Part shown: piece by piece, positions 33,953 through 42,067 of the stretch | Position numbering within the stretch: the first letter of the stretch is position 1 | How the letters are laid out: each line of letters begins with the position of its first letter | NCBI RefSeq assembly: GCF_016031635.1 | Contig: NZ_JACEGD010000062.1 | Coordinates: forward strand, 1 to 51,659 | Direction of reading: 5' to 3' | Source of the DNA: Bradyrhizobium diversitatis | Lineage (GTDB): Bacteria > Pseudomonadota > Alphaproteobacteria > Rhizobiales > Xanthobacteraceae | DNA: 51,659 bases | Notes under the pieces: model-generated | What the model was told of the DNA's origin: nothing | Seen by the model: the letters and a program-made list of their open reading frames with translations, nothing else | Databases searched by the model: none | Program-made: the position numbers and the translations under genes

Positions 33953-35683
33953 TCAGTCAAACTTGTAGGAAGCTTGGATGAACGTGCCCCACCGTTCCAT
34001 GCGGTATTTCGCAAGAGCAGGATCCTCAACTCGGGTACCCAGCAAATTGGCGTTGTAGATCACATCGCTGTCCTTTTTGGTCCACATTGACCAATATCGA
34101 CCACCAACTCCGATGCTGACATTCTTGGTGAGAAAGTAGGAGAGCGCCCCTTCCACCTGAAGGCCTCCGCCACCGTCTCCGCGCTGATCGTAGAACGTTG
34201 TCTCTGCGCGGAGGAGATGGTTGTCGCGACCACTGAAATCGGTCCATGGCAGGTAAGCCATGTCGGCGCTCACGCGCCAGCGTTCAAGCACCAAAGTCTC
34301 GGCGCTAAGGCCGATGCGCGGCGCATTCCAATTGGTGTCTTGAGTGCCGATGAGCTGTCCCTGTCGCTGGAACGGCCCCGTGCATGGCGAGCCCGGCGAG
34401 GACGAAGCGGTCTGCACGCAACCTATCGAATCCGACTTCTGGCCATAGGAGGTCCATCCGACAAATGCGCCCACCCTATAGATGCTGCCGCGCAGAAAAT
34501 CGTAGCCGGCATCCGCCGTGTAGTACGTAAATCGCCCATTCGCCTGACCTGATAACGCGTTGGAATAGGCCAACTCCCCGAGGCTCGAATCTTCGTCGTT
34601 CATCTTTCCTCTGTTGAAGCGTCCGAGGCCGATATTGCCCTTCAGGAATATCCCCCAGGGGCTGTCAAGGCGTCCGAACATCTCGCCGGACACTCCGTCG
34701 AGCCCCTGATAGGTGAGCCTTGAACTGGGAACGCTGGCATCTCCCGGAAACCTGGGCGCAAGTGTGTAGTCCCACTGGAAAGCGCCCCGGCTGAGCCAGA
34801 CCCGTGAGCCGCCTTCGAGCGACCAGCCGCCCGTAGATAGAACAGGCTTGGCTTTGGCCGTCGCTGTTGCGGGGTGCAGCGGTGCATCGGCCCATTCCGC
34901 CGTCGGATCGACGCCAAAATGGTAATTCAAGCCGACTTTACCGACGTGATAATCGCTGGATAACCTGCTCGTGCTGGTGGGGATGATAGCAAGGGGCGGA
35001 CGCTGCACCGTTGGAGGGGTCGCGACACCAGGTCCGCCAAAACCCATATAGTCGTACTCAAATTTGACGGACCAAGCGGGTGTGAGCTGCTGCTCGATGC
35101 CGACGCCGACGGTCCCGCCGAAACGACCGTAATCGAACTGCGTCGTATGCCGCGGGTATCCGGCAAAGGTCCCGTCCCGGAATTCGTTGTGATTGGTGAT
35201 CGCGCCGCGATTGTTTTGCCAAGCGGCGCCTCCTTTGACGTAGGCCAGCGTGTGGCCCTGCGGGCCAAAAGCATAGCCCACACGAGCGGTTCCCGTGGCA
35301 AGGACGCTTGGACCTGCGTTGCAGGTTGCAATCACAACAACGCTGGAGAAGGCAAGACAGGTGTTTGTGCCTTCCGAGACAGCACGGCTCGCCTCCAGTT
35401 CGACGCCGAACACCCAGCGGTCCCGCTGCCAGTTGTAGCCGAGCTGTCCGCCGGCCAGGAATGCAGGCGTATCAACAACGTCCCCGTAAATCGACGGGCC
35501 ATAGGGATCACTGAATGACGTCCGGCCGTAGCCCCCGCCGACGTGTCCGCCGACATATCCTCCGGTCCAGCTCCACAGTTTCGGCGGGACTTTTGCGGCC
35601 GGCTTGAGATCTGTTGAATTGACTGCTCCGCTTGCAACGAGCGCAGCTGTTGCGGCCCACCAGGTAAGAACTTCAAATCGCAT
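33953..35683 (-). CDS. Outer-membrane protein with two beta-barrel regions
   Basis: 576 residues from the second of two ATGs (GAGG five bases upstream). A signal peptide (MRFEVLTWWAATAALVASGAVN) precedes an Omp25/31-like barrel of ~230 residues (WTGGYVGGHVGGGYGRTSF … VGYAFGPQGHTLAYVKGGAAW … WSVKFEYDYMGFG … VGLNYHFG). A short Ala/Pro linker follows, then a second barrel-like half (WSLEGGSRVWLSRGAFQWDY … YYTADAGYDFL … RIGLSAETLVLERWRVSADMAYLPW … QASYKFD). The last residues alternate aromatic and polar as in barrel closing strands. Rhizobial Omp25/31 proteins are usually ~230-280 residues, so the second half is an addition of unknown role. Confidence 0.8.
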   Translation of the reverse strand: MRFEVLTWWAATAALVASGAVNSTDLKPAAKVPPKLWSWTGGYVGGHVGGGYGRTSFSDPYGPSIYGDVVDTPAFLAGGQLGYNWQRDRWVFGVELEASRAVSEGTNTCLAFSSVVVIATCNAGPSVLATGTARVGYAFGPQGHTLAYVKGGAAWQNNRGAITNHNEFRDGTFAGYPRHTTQFDYGRFGGTVGVGIEQQLTPAWSVKFEYDYMGFGGPGVATPPTVQRPPLAIIPTSTSRLSSDYHVGKVGLNYHFGVDPTAEWADAPLHPATATAKAKPVLSTGGWSLEGGSRVWLSRGAFQWDYTLAPRFPGDASVPSSRLTYQGLDGVSGEMFGRLDSPWGIFLKGNIGLGRFNRGKMNDEDSSLGELAYSNALSGQANGRFTYYTADAGYDFLRGSIYRVGAFVGWTSYGQKSDSIGCVQTASSSPGSPCTGPFQRQGQLIGTQDTNWNAPRIGLSAETLVLERWRVSADMAYLPWTDFSGRDNHLLRAETTFYDQRGDGGGGLQVEGALSYFLTKNVSIGVGGRYWSMWTKKDSDVIYNANLLGTRVEDPALAKYRMERWGTFIQASYKFD

Positions 35684-35686
35684 CAT

Positions 35687-36420
35687 CACCTCACAATGTG
35701 CGTCATCATCGAACGAAGGCTGATGACACACAGACATTTGCACCCGTCCTTCGGTGGACCGAGTACGACAACTGCTTCAGGCGTGTCGTCATAGCGCATG
35801 CATCAGCGACACACCGAGATGGAGATGCGTCGAAGCTCACCGCCTGCGACGGGCAGCGGGTCGATCGCAGTCCCAAACCGTTGCGTTGCTGATGCTGTTA
35901 CGCCGCCTTACACACGCAGCCTTCGCGACTGCAGGATCCAGGCCAGCGCCAAAGCGCGCCTTCATTGCCTCTGGCTTGTCGTGCGCCATGTCGCGTTCGC
36001 GTCAGCTTGGCGAGCTTCGGACAAGCCGTGCGTTTGCTTTCGGACATGGGCAGCTCGGGGCGCCGCTACCTGCCTCCGACCGCACCCGTGCCCTCTGCAC
36101 AGTGACCATGACTCTTTGGAAGGGTCGGGATCGCTTCGACCGATTTTGGCGCGGGCCTTGTCCGCAGCGAACGTCTATTTGATGCGGCAGCTCCCGGCAT
36201 TCCTCTGCCGTTCCCAAGCGGTGATCTCGCGGCGCGATGGGTTAGATCATCGATCCAGCGATAGAGGCGTTTTCCCCGCAATACGCTCCCTCTCGATCTC
36301 AATCATGTTGAGCCAGCTTGCATGGTTGGAGGTGTCGTGGAAGTCCGAGCCGCCGCAAGATCCGCCTGGCTTCGGCGGGCGGGAATGTCTGATCGGGGTG
36401 CCTGCGAGGTGGGTCGATCA
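35687..36420. other. ~730-bp gap without a recognised gene
   Basis: Several overlapping frames of 60-140 codons exist on both strands, but none has a ribosome site and recognisable content together. Minus-strand pieces near 36066-36302 (RLYRWIDDLTHRAARSPLG) may be decayed coding DNA. Confidence 0.4.
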
Positions 36421-36765
36421 TTATCCCGCGCGATGCCGATAGATGTCACTGGCGGGGTCTTGCTGGCGAGGATCGGACGTCAGCTTCGAGAGGTCATAGA
36501 ACAAGGCAGCCGAACGCGGGCCAGTGATCGCGACGCCGGCATGCAATTGCCGCGGGCCGCCGTCCAGCGCGCAGAGCGCTTCCAGGATCTCGTCGATGGC
36601 CGCTGGCGCCTTGAGCCCTTCGGGAGCAATGAGCGGCGGGCACGACGCGATCGCGGTCGCATCCGATGCCCATGAGGCCAGGATGGCGCGCTTGTCGTAA
36701 AAGCTGAGGCCCGGGTGTGAGACGAGATCCCGCGGGGGCTCGAACGCGACGCCGCGATGAAGCAA
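36421..36765 (-). pseudogene. 5'-damaged hypothetical protein
   Basis: The frame reads FEPPRDLVSHPGLSFYDKRAILASWASDATAIASCPPLIAPEGLKAPAAIDEILEALCALDGGPRQLHAGV…. The pattern P.DL..HP.LS..DKRAILASWASDA and DEIL.AL..LD is a small Bradyrhizobium family I recognise. The frame is open upstream to ~36838 (…PDDNIVDFCCLLHRGVAFEPP) but offers only a TTG at 36765 as start, with no ribosome site. It has probably lost its beginning. Function unknown. Confidence 0.55.
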
Positions 36766-36894
36766 ACAGCAGAAATCGACAATGTTGTCGTCGGGAGCGG
36801 TCGCAGGCCGCGTGGTCGCCTCCTGAGCCAGGACGAGTTACCGCATCTGCCGCGGGGGCCCGCGCGGCGAGATGTTTCAGATTTTCGGGACGGA

Positions 36895-37347
36895 TCAGGC
36901 GACCCGGGATTCGACCTGTGTGACGTTGCTCGGAGCGACGTCGCTGATCGCAATGCGGCGCGGCTTCATCGCCTCGGGGATCTCCCGCTGCAGGTCAATG
37001 ACGAGCAGACCGTTCTCGAAGCGGGCGCCCTTGACCTCGACATGCTCGGCGAGCGTGAACTGGCGCTTGACATTGCGTGCCGAGATGCCGCGATGCAGGT
37101 AGATCTTCTCTTCCTTCTCGCTCTTGCGGCCCTCGAGCGTCAGGACGTTCTGCTCGACCGTCAGCGAGACCTCGTCCGGCGTGAATCCGGCGAGGGCCAC
37201 CGAGATCTGGAAACGGTTCTCGTCGAGACGTTCGATGTTGTAAGGGGGATAGCTCTCTTCGGCGGTCCGCTGGACCTCGTCGAGAACGTCGAAAAGACGG
37301 TCGAAGCCGATGGCGGACCTCCCGAGGGGAGTCCAATCATGCCTCAT
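36895..37347 (-). CDS. hsp20: Hsp20 small heat-shock protein (IbpA-like)
   Basis: 150 residues from the ATG at 37347: MRHDWTPLGRSAIGFDRLFDVLDE… with the alpha-crystallin domain YNIERLDENRFQISVALAGFTPDEVSLTVEQNVLTLEGRK…IYLHRGISARNVKRQFTLAEHVEVKGARFENGLLVIDLQREIPEAMKPRRIAI. It is an ATP-independent holdase that binds unfolding proteins. Class A type (IbpA-like). It is controlled by a ROSE RNA thermometer in its leader and a heat-shock-type promoter. Confidence 0.95.
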   Translation of the reverse strand: MRHDWTPLGRSAIGFDRLFDVLDEVQRTAEESYPPYNIERLDENRFQISVALAGFTPDEVSLTVEQNVLTLEGRKSEKEEKIYLHRGISARNVKRQFTLAEHVEVKGARFENGLLVIDLQREIPEAMKPRRIAISDVAPSNVTQVESRVA

Positions 37348-37435
37348 AGCCAAATCCTCCTTGGAGCAAGATGGGTACGAGCAGGCTCCGGACACCGTCC
37401 GGCGCCCGACTCATTTCGCGGGACCCTAAGAGCAT
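37348..37435 (-). ncRNA. ROSE RNA thermometer in the hsp20 leader
   Basis: The leader ends CTTGCTCCAAGGAGGATT ahead of the ATG. The conserved TTGCTCC pairs with the ribosome site AGGAGG (37363-37369 against 37356-37362), the ROSE hallmark that melts on heating. Upstream is a strong hairpin CCGGAC-GGT-GTCCGG (37388-37402). ROSE elements control small heat-shock genes in Bradyrhizobium. Confidence 0.9.
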
Positions 37436-37465
37436 CCCGATCGGCGCGGCGGCGACGCCGAAAAA

Positions 37466-37491
37466 CTAAGAAGGCCGGAAAACGTTTCAAG
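37466..37491 (-). promoter_or_regulatory. Likely RpoH (heat-shock) promoter of hsp20
   Basis: On the minus strand CTTGAAA (37491-37485) is an exact heat-shock -35 element, followed after 14 bases by CTTAG (37470-37466). A start site near 37458 would give a leader of ~110 bases, the right size for the ROSE element. Confidence 0.6.
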
Positions 37492-37617
37492 GGCGCGGCG
37501 CGAATTTATCCCGGCCACGACTCGCGTTGGTTAGCTCCCTACCATCCGTGCTCCTCGGTCACTTTGACATCCTGGATATCGTCGAAGTCCGTCGACGCGA
37601 GACGACAGGAGATCACA

Positions 37618-37809
37618 ATGCGCAAGGCGCTGCTTCGGATACCGCAGCGATGCTTGACCGTGACGAGCTTCGCTGCTGCGGCCGAAATCGTGGTCAAGAT
37701 GCTGAACAAAGGTTCAGATGGCGGCAAAATGGTGTTCGAGCCGACGCTGGTGAAATCGAACCCGGCGACACCGTCAAATTCGTTGCCGCCGAGAAGTGAC
37801 ACAATGCCG
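37618..37809 (+). pseudogene. Broken pseudoazurin gene
   Basis: ATG at 37618, a signal-peptide-like start, then AAEIVVKMLNKGSDGGKMVFEPTLVK, which is the start of mature pseudoazurin. A single-base loss shifts the frame after VK. The other frame continues as expected (EPGDTVKFVAAEK), then a stop replaces the Gly before HNA. The copper-binding C-terminal part is missing. Pseudoazurin is a blue-copper electron donor in denitrification. Confidence 0.8.
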
Positions 37810-38104
37810 CAAGCAGACGACCGGCTGATTGATCGTCCCGAGCGTCTCCTAGACGGTACCCTTCGTGAAGAGCCCATGGCTGAACACGTTGAAGCCGAGC
37901 TCGCGGATCGCCGCCACGTTGCGCCGCAAGCCTCTTGCCAAAAGAACAGGCCGCTATTTTTGCAAAGATTTTTATGATGTCAGAATTTATTTGGTCTGGT
38001 GGCGATGAAAACGTGCCGCAGGCTCGCCTACCCGAATGAGATTCAGCTGTACGCCAACCCGATGGGCGGCGGGCATTAGAATGCCTCGATCAAGGCGGTG
38101 ACGA
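37810..38104. other. No gene seen
   Basis: Nearly 300 bases between the pseudoazurin remnant and the sigma-like gene. 37970-38000 is AT-rich and may hold the promoter of the latter. Confidence 0.4.
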
Positions 38105-38665
38105 ATGCAAAAACGACCGGACTGGGTGGACGACATCGATTGGGACGACCTCTATCCAAGAGTCCTCGCTGTCGCCTTTCGGATGAGTGCCGGCCGAGCG
38201 AACAGGCGGCACGAAGCCGAGCAGCTTGCGCAAGAAGCCATTACGCGGAGCTTCACAACCAGGACGGTTGATTTAAAGAAATACGAGCTCTTCGTCTATC
38301 TCGTCGGCATCATGCGAAGCATTCGCAGCGATCAGATGAGGTCACCAGGTGCAAGGTTGTTCGATTTCGATGATGAAGCGGTGATCCGCTTCCCCGCGCG
38401 TCCCACTCAAGACGACGCGCTGTCGATCGCGAGTCTTTCACGACTCATCGAACAACAGGACCCAGGGGCCAACCAGGTGGCGATGCATATGCTCGCAGGC
38501 CTCAGAACCTCGCGTGAAATAGCCGAGGCCATGAGTGTTTCTCCTCAAAAAGTGGACGCGCTCAAGAAGAATTTGCGCCGCATCATTCTGGAGCTTGGAC
38601 GCAACGACTTGCGCCTCGTGCGTAAGCCGCCGTCTGGCGCCAAGATTGCTGATCTGGAGGAATAA
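38105..38665 (+). CDS. Sigma-70-family (ECF-like) factor
   Basis: 186 residues. The N-terminal part resembles sigma region 2 (WDDLYPRVLAVAFRMSAG…HEAEQLAQEAITRSFTT…YELFVYLVGIMRSIRSDQMRS). The C-terminal part resembles region 4 with a helix-turn-helix (LRTSREIAEAMSVSPQKVDALKKNLRRIIL). Divergent members of this group are common in Bradyrhizobium. The next gene starts three bases after the stop and encodes a one-helix membrane protein, the usual arrangement for a sigma and its anti-sigma. Target promoters are unknown. Confidence 0.75.
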   Translation: MQKRPDWVDDIDWDDLYPRVLAVAFRMSAGRANRRHEAEQLAQEAITRSFTTRTVDLKKYELFVYLVGIMRSIRSDQMRSPGARLFDFDDEAVIRFPARPTQDDALSIASLSRLIEQQDPGANQVAMHMLAGLRTSREIAEAMSVSPQKVDALKKNLRRIILELGRNDLRLVRKPPSGAKIADLEE

Positions 38666-38667
38666 AT

Positions 38668-39429
38668 ATGGATAAATCGCTTATCGAAATGATCTTGGCT
38701 CGCCTCGACGCGAACCCGCCGGAAGATCACACGGATGTTCTCGATTATCCGGACGCCGTCATTCGGGAGGAACTGCGAGCAGCGGGATTGCGCCCCGAAA
38801 TGCCGCCGGCACTGCGCGAGCTGACAGCAAAGTCTCAGGGCGATCCGAAGCCTCGGGGAGAACTCCATCCAGGTGGGCGATTCGGCGCTGCTGCAAACTC
38901 GATTGCGCGCTTATTCACGACGCGATGGTGCCTGCGTCTAGGGTTTGGAATTGCTGGCGTCGCTCTGGTTGTAAGCACGATAACGATGATCGAATTCTCG
39001 CTCGAGTTGCGAGCTGAAGTTGCCGAGATGCACTGGATCAATCAGTCCCTTAGAGCAGAGCGCTCGGAATCACTCGCGAATGTCGTCGCCTCGTTTGTGA
39101 AGCAGCAAAAGGAAGTCATAGCAGAGCTAAAGAACAGGCAAAATGAGATTTCCGAAATCGCCTTAGAGATCAAGACTGCACGGCCTTCCTTCGCCAATCG
39201 GGAAGGACATGTCATGTTCTCGCCGCCGCCCGTCGAAGAGACTCAGACCTCCGGAATGAAGGATCGGACATTGTCTTTGGCTCATGCAACGCCATCCACA
39301 TCGAAGGTCATCGAGATGCCAAGATTGAGTCGCGACGTTAACTCGTCCATCGACCTTGAGAAGCTCGGTTATATGAAGAGTGTTCGGTGCGCGCCATTAC
39401 CAGCCAATACGGACAAAATCGAGCCCTGA
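38668..39429 (+). CDS. Membrane partner of the sigma-like factor (putative anti-sigma)
   Basis: 253 residues, GGAGG before the ATG. The N-terminal ~85 residues are cytoplasmic. One membrane helix follows (WCLRLGFGIAGVALVVSTITMIEF, ~91-114). Next comes a long coiled coil (ELRAEVAEMHWINQSLRAERSESLANVVASFVKQQKEVIAELKNRQNEISEIALEIK) and a disordered tail. No zinc anti-sigma motif (HxxxCxxC) is visible, so the anti-sigma role rests on context. A strong terminator follows. Confidence 0.7.
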   Translation: MDKSLIEMILARLDANPPEDHTDVLDYPDAVIREELRAAGLRPEMPPALRELTAKSQGDPKPRGELHPGGRFGAAANSIARLFTTRWCLRLGFGIAGVALVVSTITMIEFSLELRAEVAEMHWINQSLRAERSESLANVVASFVKQQKEVIAELKNRQNEISEIALEIKTARPSFANREGHVMFSPPPVEETQTSGMKDRTLSLAHATPSTSKVIEMPRLSRDVNSSIDLEKLGYMKSVRCAPLPANTDKIEP

Positions 39430-39441
39430 GAGGCAGCAATG

Positions 39442-39476
39442 AAGCCGGCGAGTGCACCCTCACTCGCCGGCTTCTT
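39442..39476 (+). terminator. Rho-independent terminator after the sigma pair
   Basis: A 13-bp perfect stem: AAGCCGGCGAGTG (39442-39454) with CACTCGCCGGCTT (39461-39473), loop CACCCT, then CTTCT. It ends the sigma/partner transcript, and its other side faces the small genes on the minus strand. Confidence 0.85.
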
Positions 39477-39569
39477 CTAAATGCCCAGCGCGTGAGCAAT
39501 TGCCATGGCAAAGTAGATCAGTGCGATGGCAGCGTAACTCGCGCAAATGATCAGGCTCTCCTTGTTCAT
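39477..39569 (-). CDS. 30-residue single-helix membrane peptide
   Basis: MNKESLIICASYAAIALIYFAMAIAHALGI: almost the whole peptide is one membrane helix. Its ATG overlaps the stop of the 47-residue gene (ATGA), and AAGGCGG lies upstream. Tiny helices of this kind often act as accessory subunits of membrane complexes. No family is recognised. Confidence 0.6.
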   Translation of the reverse strand: MNKESLIICASYAAIALIYFAMAIAHALGI

Positions 39570-39709
39570 TCTTTGCCGCCTTGCTCATTCGATTCGTTTG
39601 CCGTCGATTGGCCGGTCGCAACGTGCGCTTTGTTCGAAAACCGCCAATGTACCCAGGCGACGACCACATAGATGACCGAAATTGCGATATATCCTTGCGC
39701 CTCAAGCAT
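39566..39709 (-). CDS. 47-residue single-helix membrane protein
   Basis: MLEAQGYIAISVIYVVVAWVHWRFSNKAHVATGQSTANESNEQGGKE: one membrane helix near 6-22, then a basic and hydrophilic tail. GGAGG lies eight bases before the ATG. It is coupled to the 30-residue peptide by an ATGA overlap. It sits inside the left arm of the inverted repeat; a variant of the same gene lies in the right arm at 48152. Confidence 0.65.
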   Translation of the reverse strand: MLEAQGYIAISVIYVVVAWVHWRFSNKAHVATGQSTANESNEQGGKE

Positions 39710-39834
39710 CCAAAACGCCTCCATCAAAGCCTGTCGTTACTGAGTAAGGCGGGCCAGGTTCTGGATTTCGGATCGCGCGATGGCGATTGCTCAAGGAAAG
39801 CAAATTGCAATTTCAAATGAGATGTTCGCGCCGC
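39598..39834. repeat. Inverted repeat, left arm
   Basis: About 235 bases that match the reverse complement of 48028-48262 with scattered mismatches. It holds the start of the 47-residue gene and its upstream region. The inner edge is at ATGTTCG-GCCGC. The arms enclose the monooxygenase cluster. Confidence 0.85.
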
Positions 39835-40214
39835 GGCTCCCGACTGGCGCGAGATTTCCATCTCGATGTCGATTTTAGTTCACCTCATGCTTCGCCAATT
39901 TCCCAAAACCACCGTAACCGACATGAGGCCTCCACCTCGTCATCGCGCGGTTTGCTTGGGATACAGGCTGGCATGAGCTGATGGGAGGAGGTGAAGCGAT
40001 GGCAAATGCCATGCTTGGTGCCAGGCACGAAGGTGAGGCGCTTGGGTGACGGAAACAGGTCGTTTCTGTGCAGAGCCGAAGACGATCGGCGGACCCGCAT
40101 CGCGCGTCGACGGAACAGATCTGCGTCACCGACGGGACAAAAGTGTTGCGCGCCGTGTCGCATCGATGACGCGCCCCGCCCCGCCTATTCCAAGAAATCC
40201 AGCACTTCTCCCGT
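39835..40214. other. Upstream region of the monooxygenase operon, no gene
   Basis: About 380 bases without a convincing gene. Sites for a sigma-54 activator would be expected here; I see no clear tandem inverted repeats. Confidence 0.45.
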
Positions 40215-40230
40215 TGGCACGTATGTTGCT
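40215..40230 (+). promoter_or_regulatory. Sigma-54 (-24/-12) promoter
   Basis: TGGCACGTATGTTGCT matches TGGCACG-N4-TTGCT exactly. The GG and GC elements are spaced as required. It lies ~100 bases before the mimA start; transcription would begin near 40241. Confidence 0.9.
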
Positions 40231-40326
40231 GAGCGGACTCAAGCGGTGGCCGTGCCTGATGATCGGGCCATGTCGTCGCAGCCAAACCGCAAAACGCCCC
40301 GCCGCGCCAGGGAAAGGAGATGAGCG

Positions 40327-41991
40327 ATGACTGAGGCACTCACACTCAACAAGATCACAAGCCAGAAGGGCATCAGTATCGGGGAGGCGACGCGCCTCAT
40401 CGCGGATCTGGGCTGGACCCCGTCCTATGTGCAGGACGCGATGGCGATCCCGACCGACTACAAGATCAGCAAGCCGCCGCGCGACCCGATGAAGCAGGTG
40501 CTGCGTTCCTATTTCCCCATGCAGGAAGAGAAGGACAATCGCGTCTATGGCGCGCTCGACGCAGCCTTGCGCGGCGACATGTTCCGCAACGTCGAGCCGC
40601 GCTGGATTGAATGGATGAAGCTGTTCCTGGCGATCATCCCATTCCCGGAGATCTCGGCCGCGCGATCAATGGCGCCGCTCGGGCAGCTCGCCCCCGGCGA
40701 TCATCTGCGCACCGGCTTCACGATGCAGATGGTGGACGAGTTCCGGCACTCGACCATCCAGATGAACCTCAAGAAATGGTACATGGAGAATTATATCGAT
40801 CCGGCCGGGTTCGACATCACTGAGAAGGCGTTCGGCAAATGCGCTGCGACGACGATCGGGCGGCAGTTTGGCGAGGCCTTCCTGACCGGTGATGCGATCA
40901 CCGCATCGAATATCTATCTCCAAGTCGCCGCCGAGACGGCGTTCACCAACACGCTGTTTGTGGCGATGCCGTCGGAGGCCGCACGCAACGGCGACTACGC
41001 GTTGCCGACCGTGTTCCTCTCGGTCCAGAGCGACGAAAGCCGCCATATCGGCAACGGCCATTCGATGCTGATGTCGGTATTGAAGGAGCCAGATAATCAT
41101 CTGCTGTTGGAACGCGATATTCGTTATTCCTTCTGGCAGAACCACATGATCGTTGACGCGATCATCGGTACGATCATCGAATATGGCACCAAGAATCGCG
41201 ACAAGAATAAGGAGAGCTACGCGGAGCTGTGGCACCGCTGGATATTCGAGGACTATTATCGCACTTACATGCTGCCGCTCGAAAAATACGGCATCAAGAT
41301 CCACCACGACGACGTCCATGAGGCGTTCGATTCGATCGTCAAGAAAGGCTATGTCCACAAGTTCGCGCAGTCCATCTCGGCCGGCTGGTGGGCGACTTTC
41401 TGGCGGATCGAGGCGCAGACCGAGCGCGACTTCGAATGGTTCGAGGCCAAGTATCCGGGCTGGTACGACGAGTTCGGCGCCTGGTGGGAGAATTACGAGA
41501 AGCTCTCCAAACCCGGCAGCGAGATCATCACCTTCGCCGACACCGGCTACGTTTATCCGCATCGCTGCTGGTCGAGCCTGGTGCCATGCGTCGTCCGCGA
41601 GGACTTCTGCGTCGACGAGGTGGACGGCGAGCTGTTCACCTATGCCAGCGAGGTCGACCGTTGGACCCACAAGGAAGCGTTCGCCGCCGAATATCAGGGC
41701 CGTCCGACCCCGGCGATGGGCCGCTTCTCGGGCCGCCGCCAGTGGGAAGAGGTCTATGACGGCTGGGATCTCGCCGACGCCATCGTTGACATGGGCTTCG
41801 TGCGCCCTGACGGCAAGACGCTGATCGCTCAGCCGCACATGTCGTTCGAGGAGAAGGACATGTGGACGCTTGACCATGTCCGAGGCCACACCATCCGCAG
41901 CCCACTGCTTGCGCTGCGCGAACTGAAGCCCGAGGCGAGGGCCAAACATGTCGAGGACTATCGCAAGGGTTTCAAGATCCGCCGGATCTGA
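40327..41991 (+). CDS. mimA: Soluble di-iron monooxygenase, large hydroxylase subunit
   Basis: 554 residues, AAAGGAG before the ATG. The six iron ligands are visible: Glu108, Glu138 and His141 (DEFRH), Glu203, Glu237 and His240 (DESRH). The spacing is the same as in methane monooxygenase MmoX, each six residues lower. The sequence type and gene order point to the propane/binuclear-iron group (MimA/PrmA), whose members hydroxylate propane, acetone or phenol. It forms the hydroxylase with the small subunit at 43160. The true substrate cannot be read from sequence. First gene behind a sigma-54 promoter. Confidence 0.93.
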   Translation: MTEALTLNKITSQKGISIGEATRLIADLGWTPSYVQDAMAIPTDYKISKPPRDPMKQVLRSYFPMQEEKDNRVYGALDAALRGDMFRNVEPRWIEWMKLFLAIIPFPEISAARSMAPLGQLAPGDHLRTGFTMQMVDEFRHSTIQMNLKKWYMENYIDPAGFDITEKAFGKCAATTIGRQFGEAFLTGDAITASNIYLQVAAETAFTNTLFVAMPSEAARNGDYALPTVFLSVQSDESRHIGNGHSMLMSVLKEPDNHLLLERDIRYSFWQNHMIVDAIIGTIIEYGTKNRDKNKESYAELWHRWIFEDYYRTYMLPLEKYGIKIHHDDVHEAFDSIVKKGYVHKFAQSISAGWWATFWRIEAQTERDFEWFEAKYPGWYDEFGAWWENYEKLSKPGSEIITFADTGYVYPHRCWSSLVPCVVREDFCVDEVDGELFTYASEVDRWTHKEAFAAEYQGRPTPAMGRFSGRRQWEEVYDGWDLADAIVDMGFVRPDGKTLIAQPHMSFEEKDMWTLDHVRGHTIRSPLLALRELKPEARAKHVEDYRKGFKIRRI

Positions 41992-42067
41992 CCCCCCACC
42001 GGCAGCCGGGGGAGGTGGTGTCCCCGCCTCCCCCGGCACCGCTGCGACTGCCTCACGGAGAATGATC

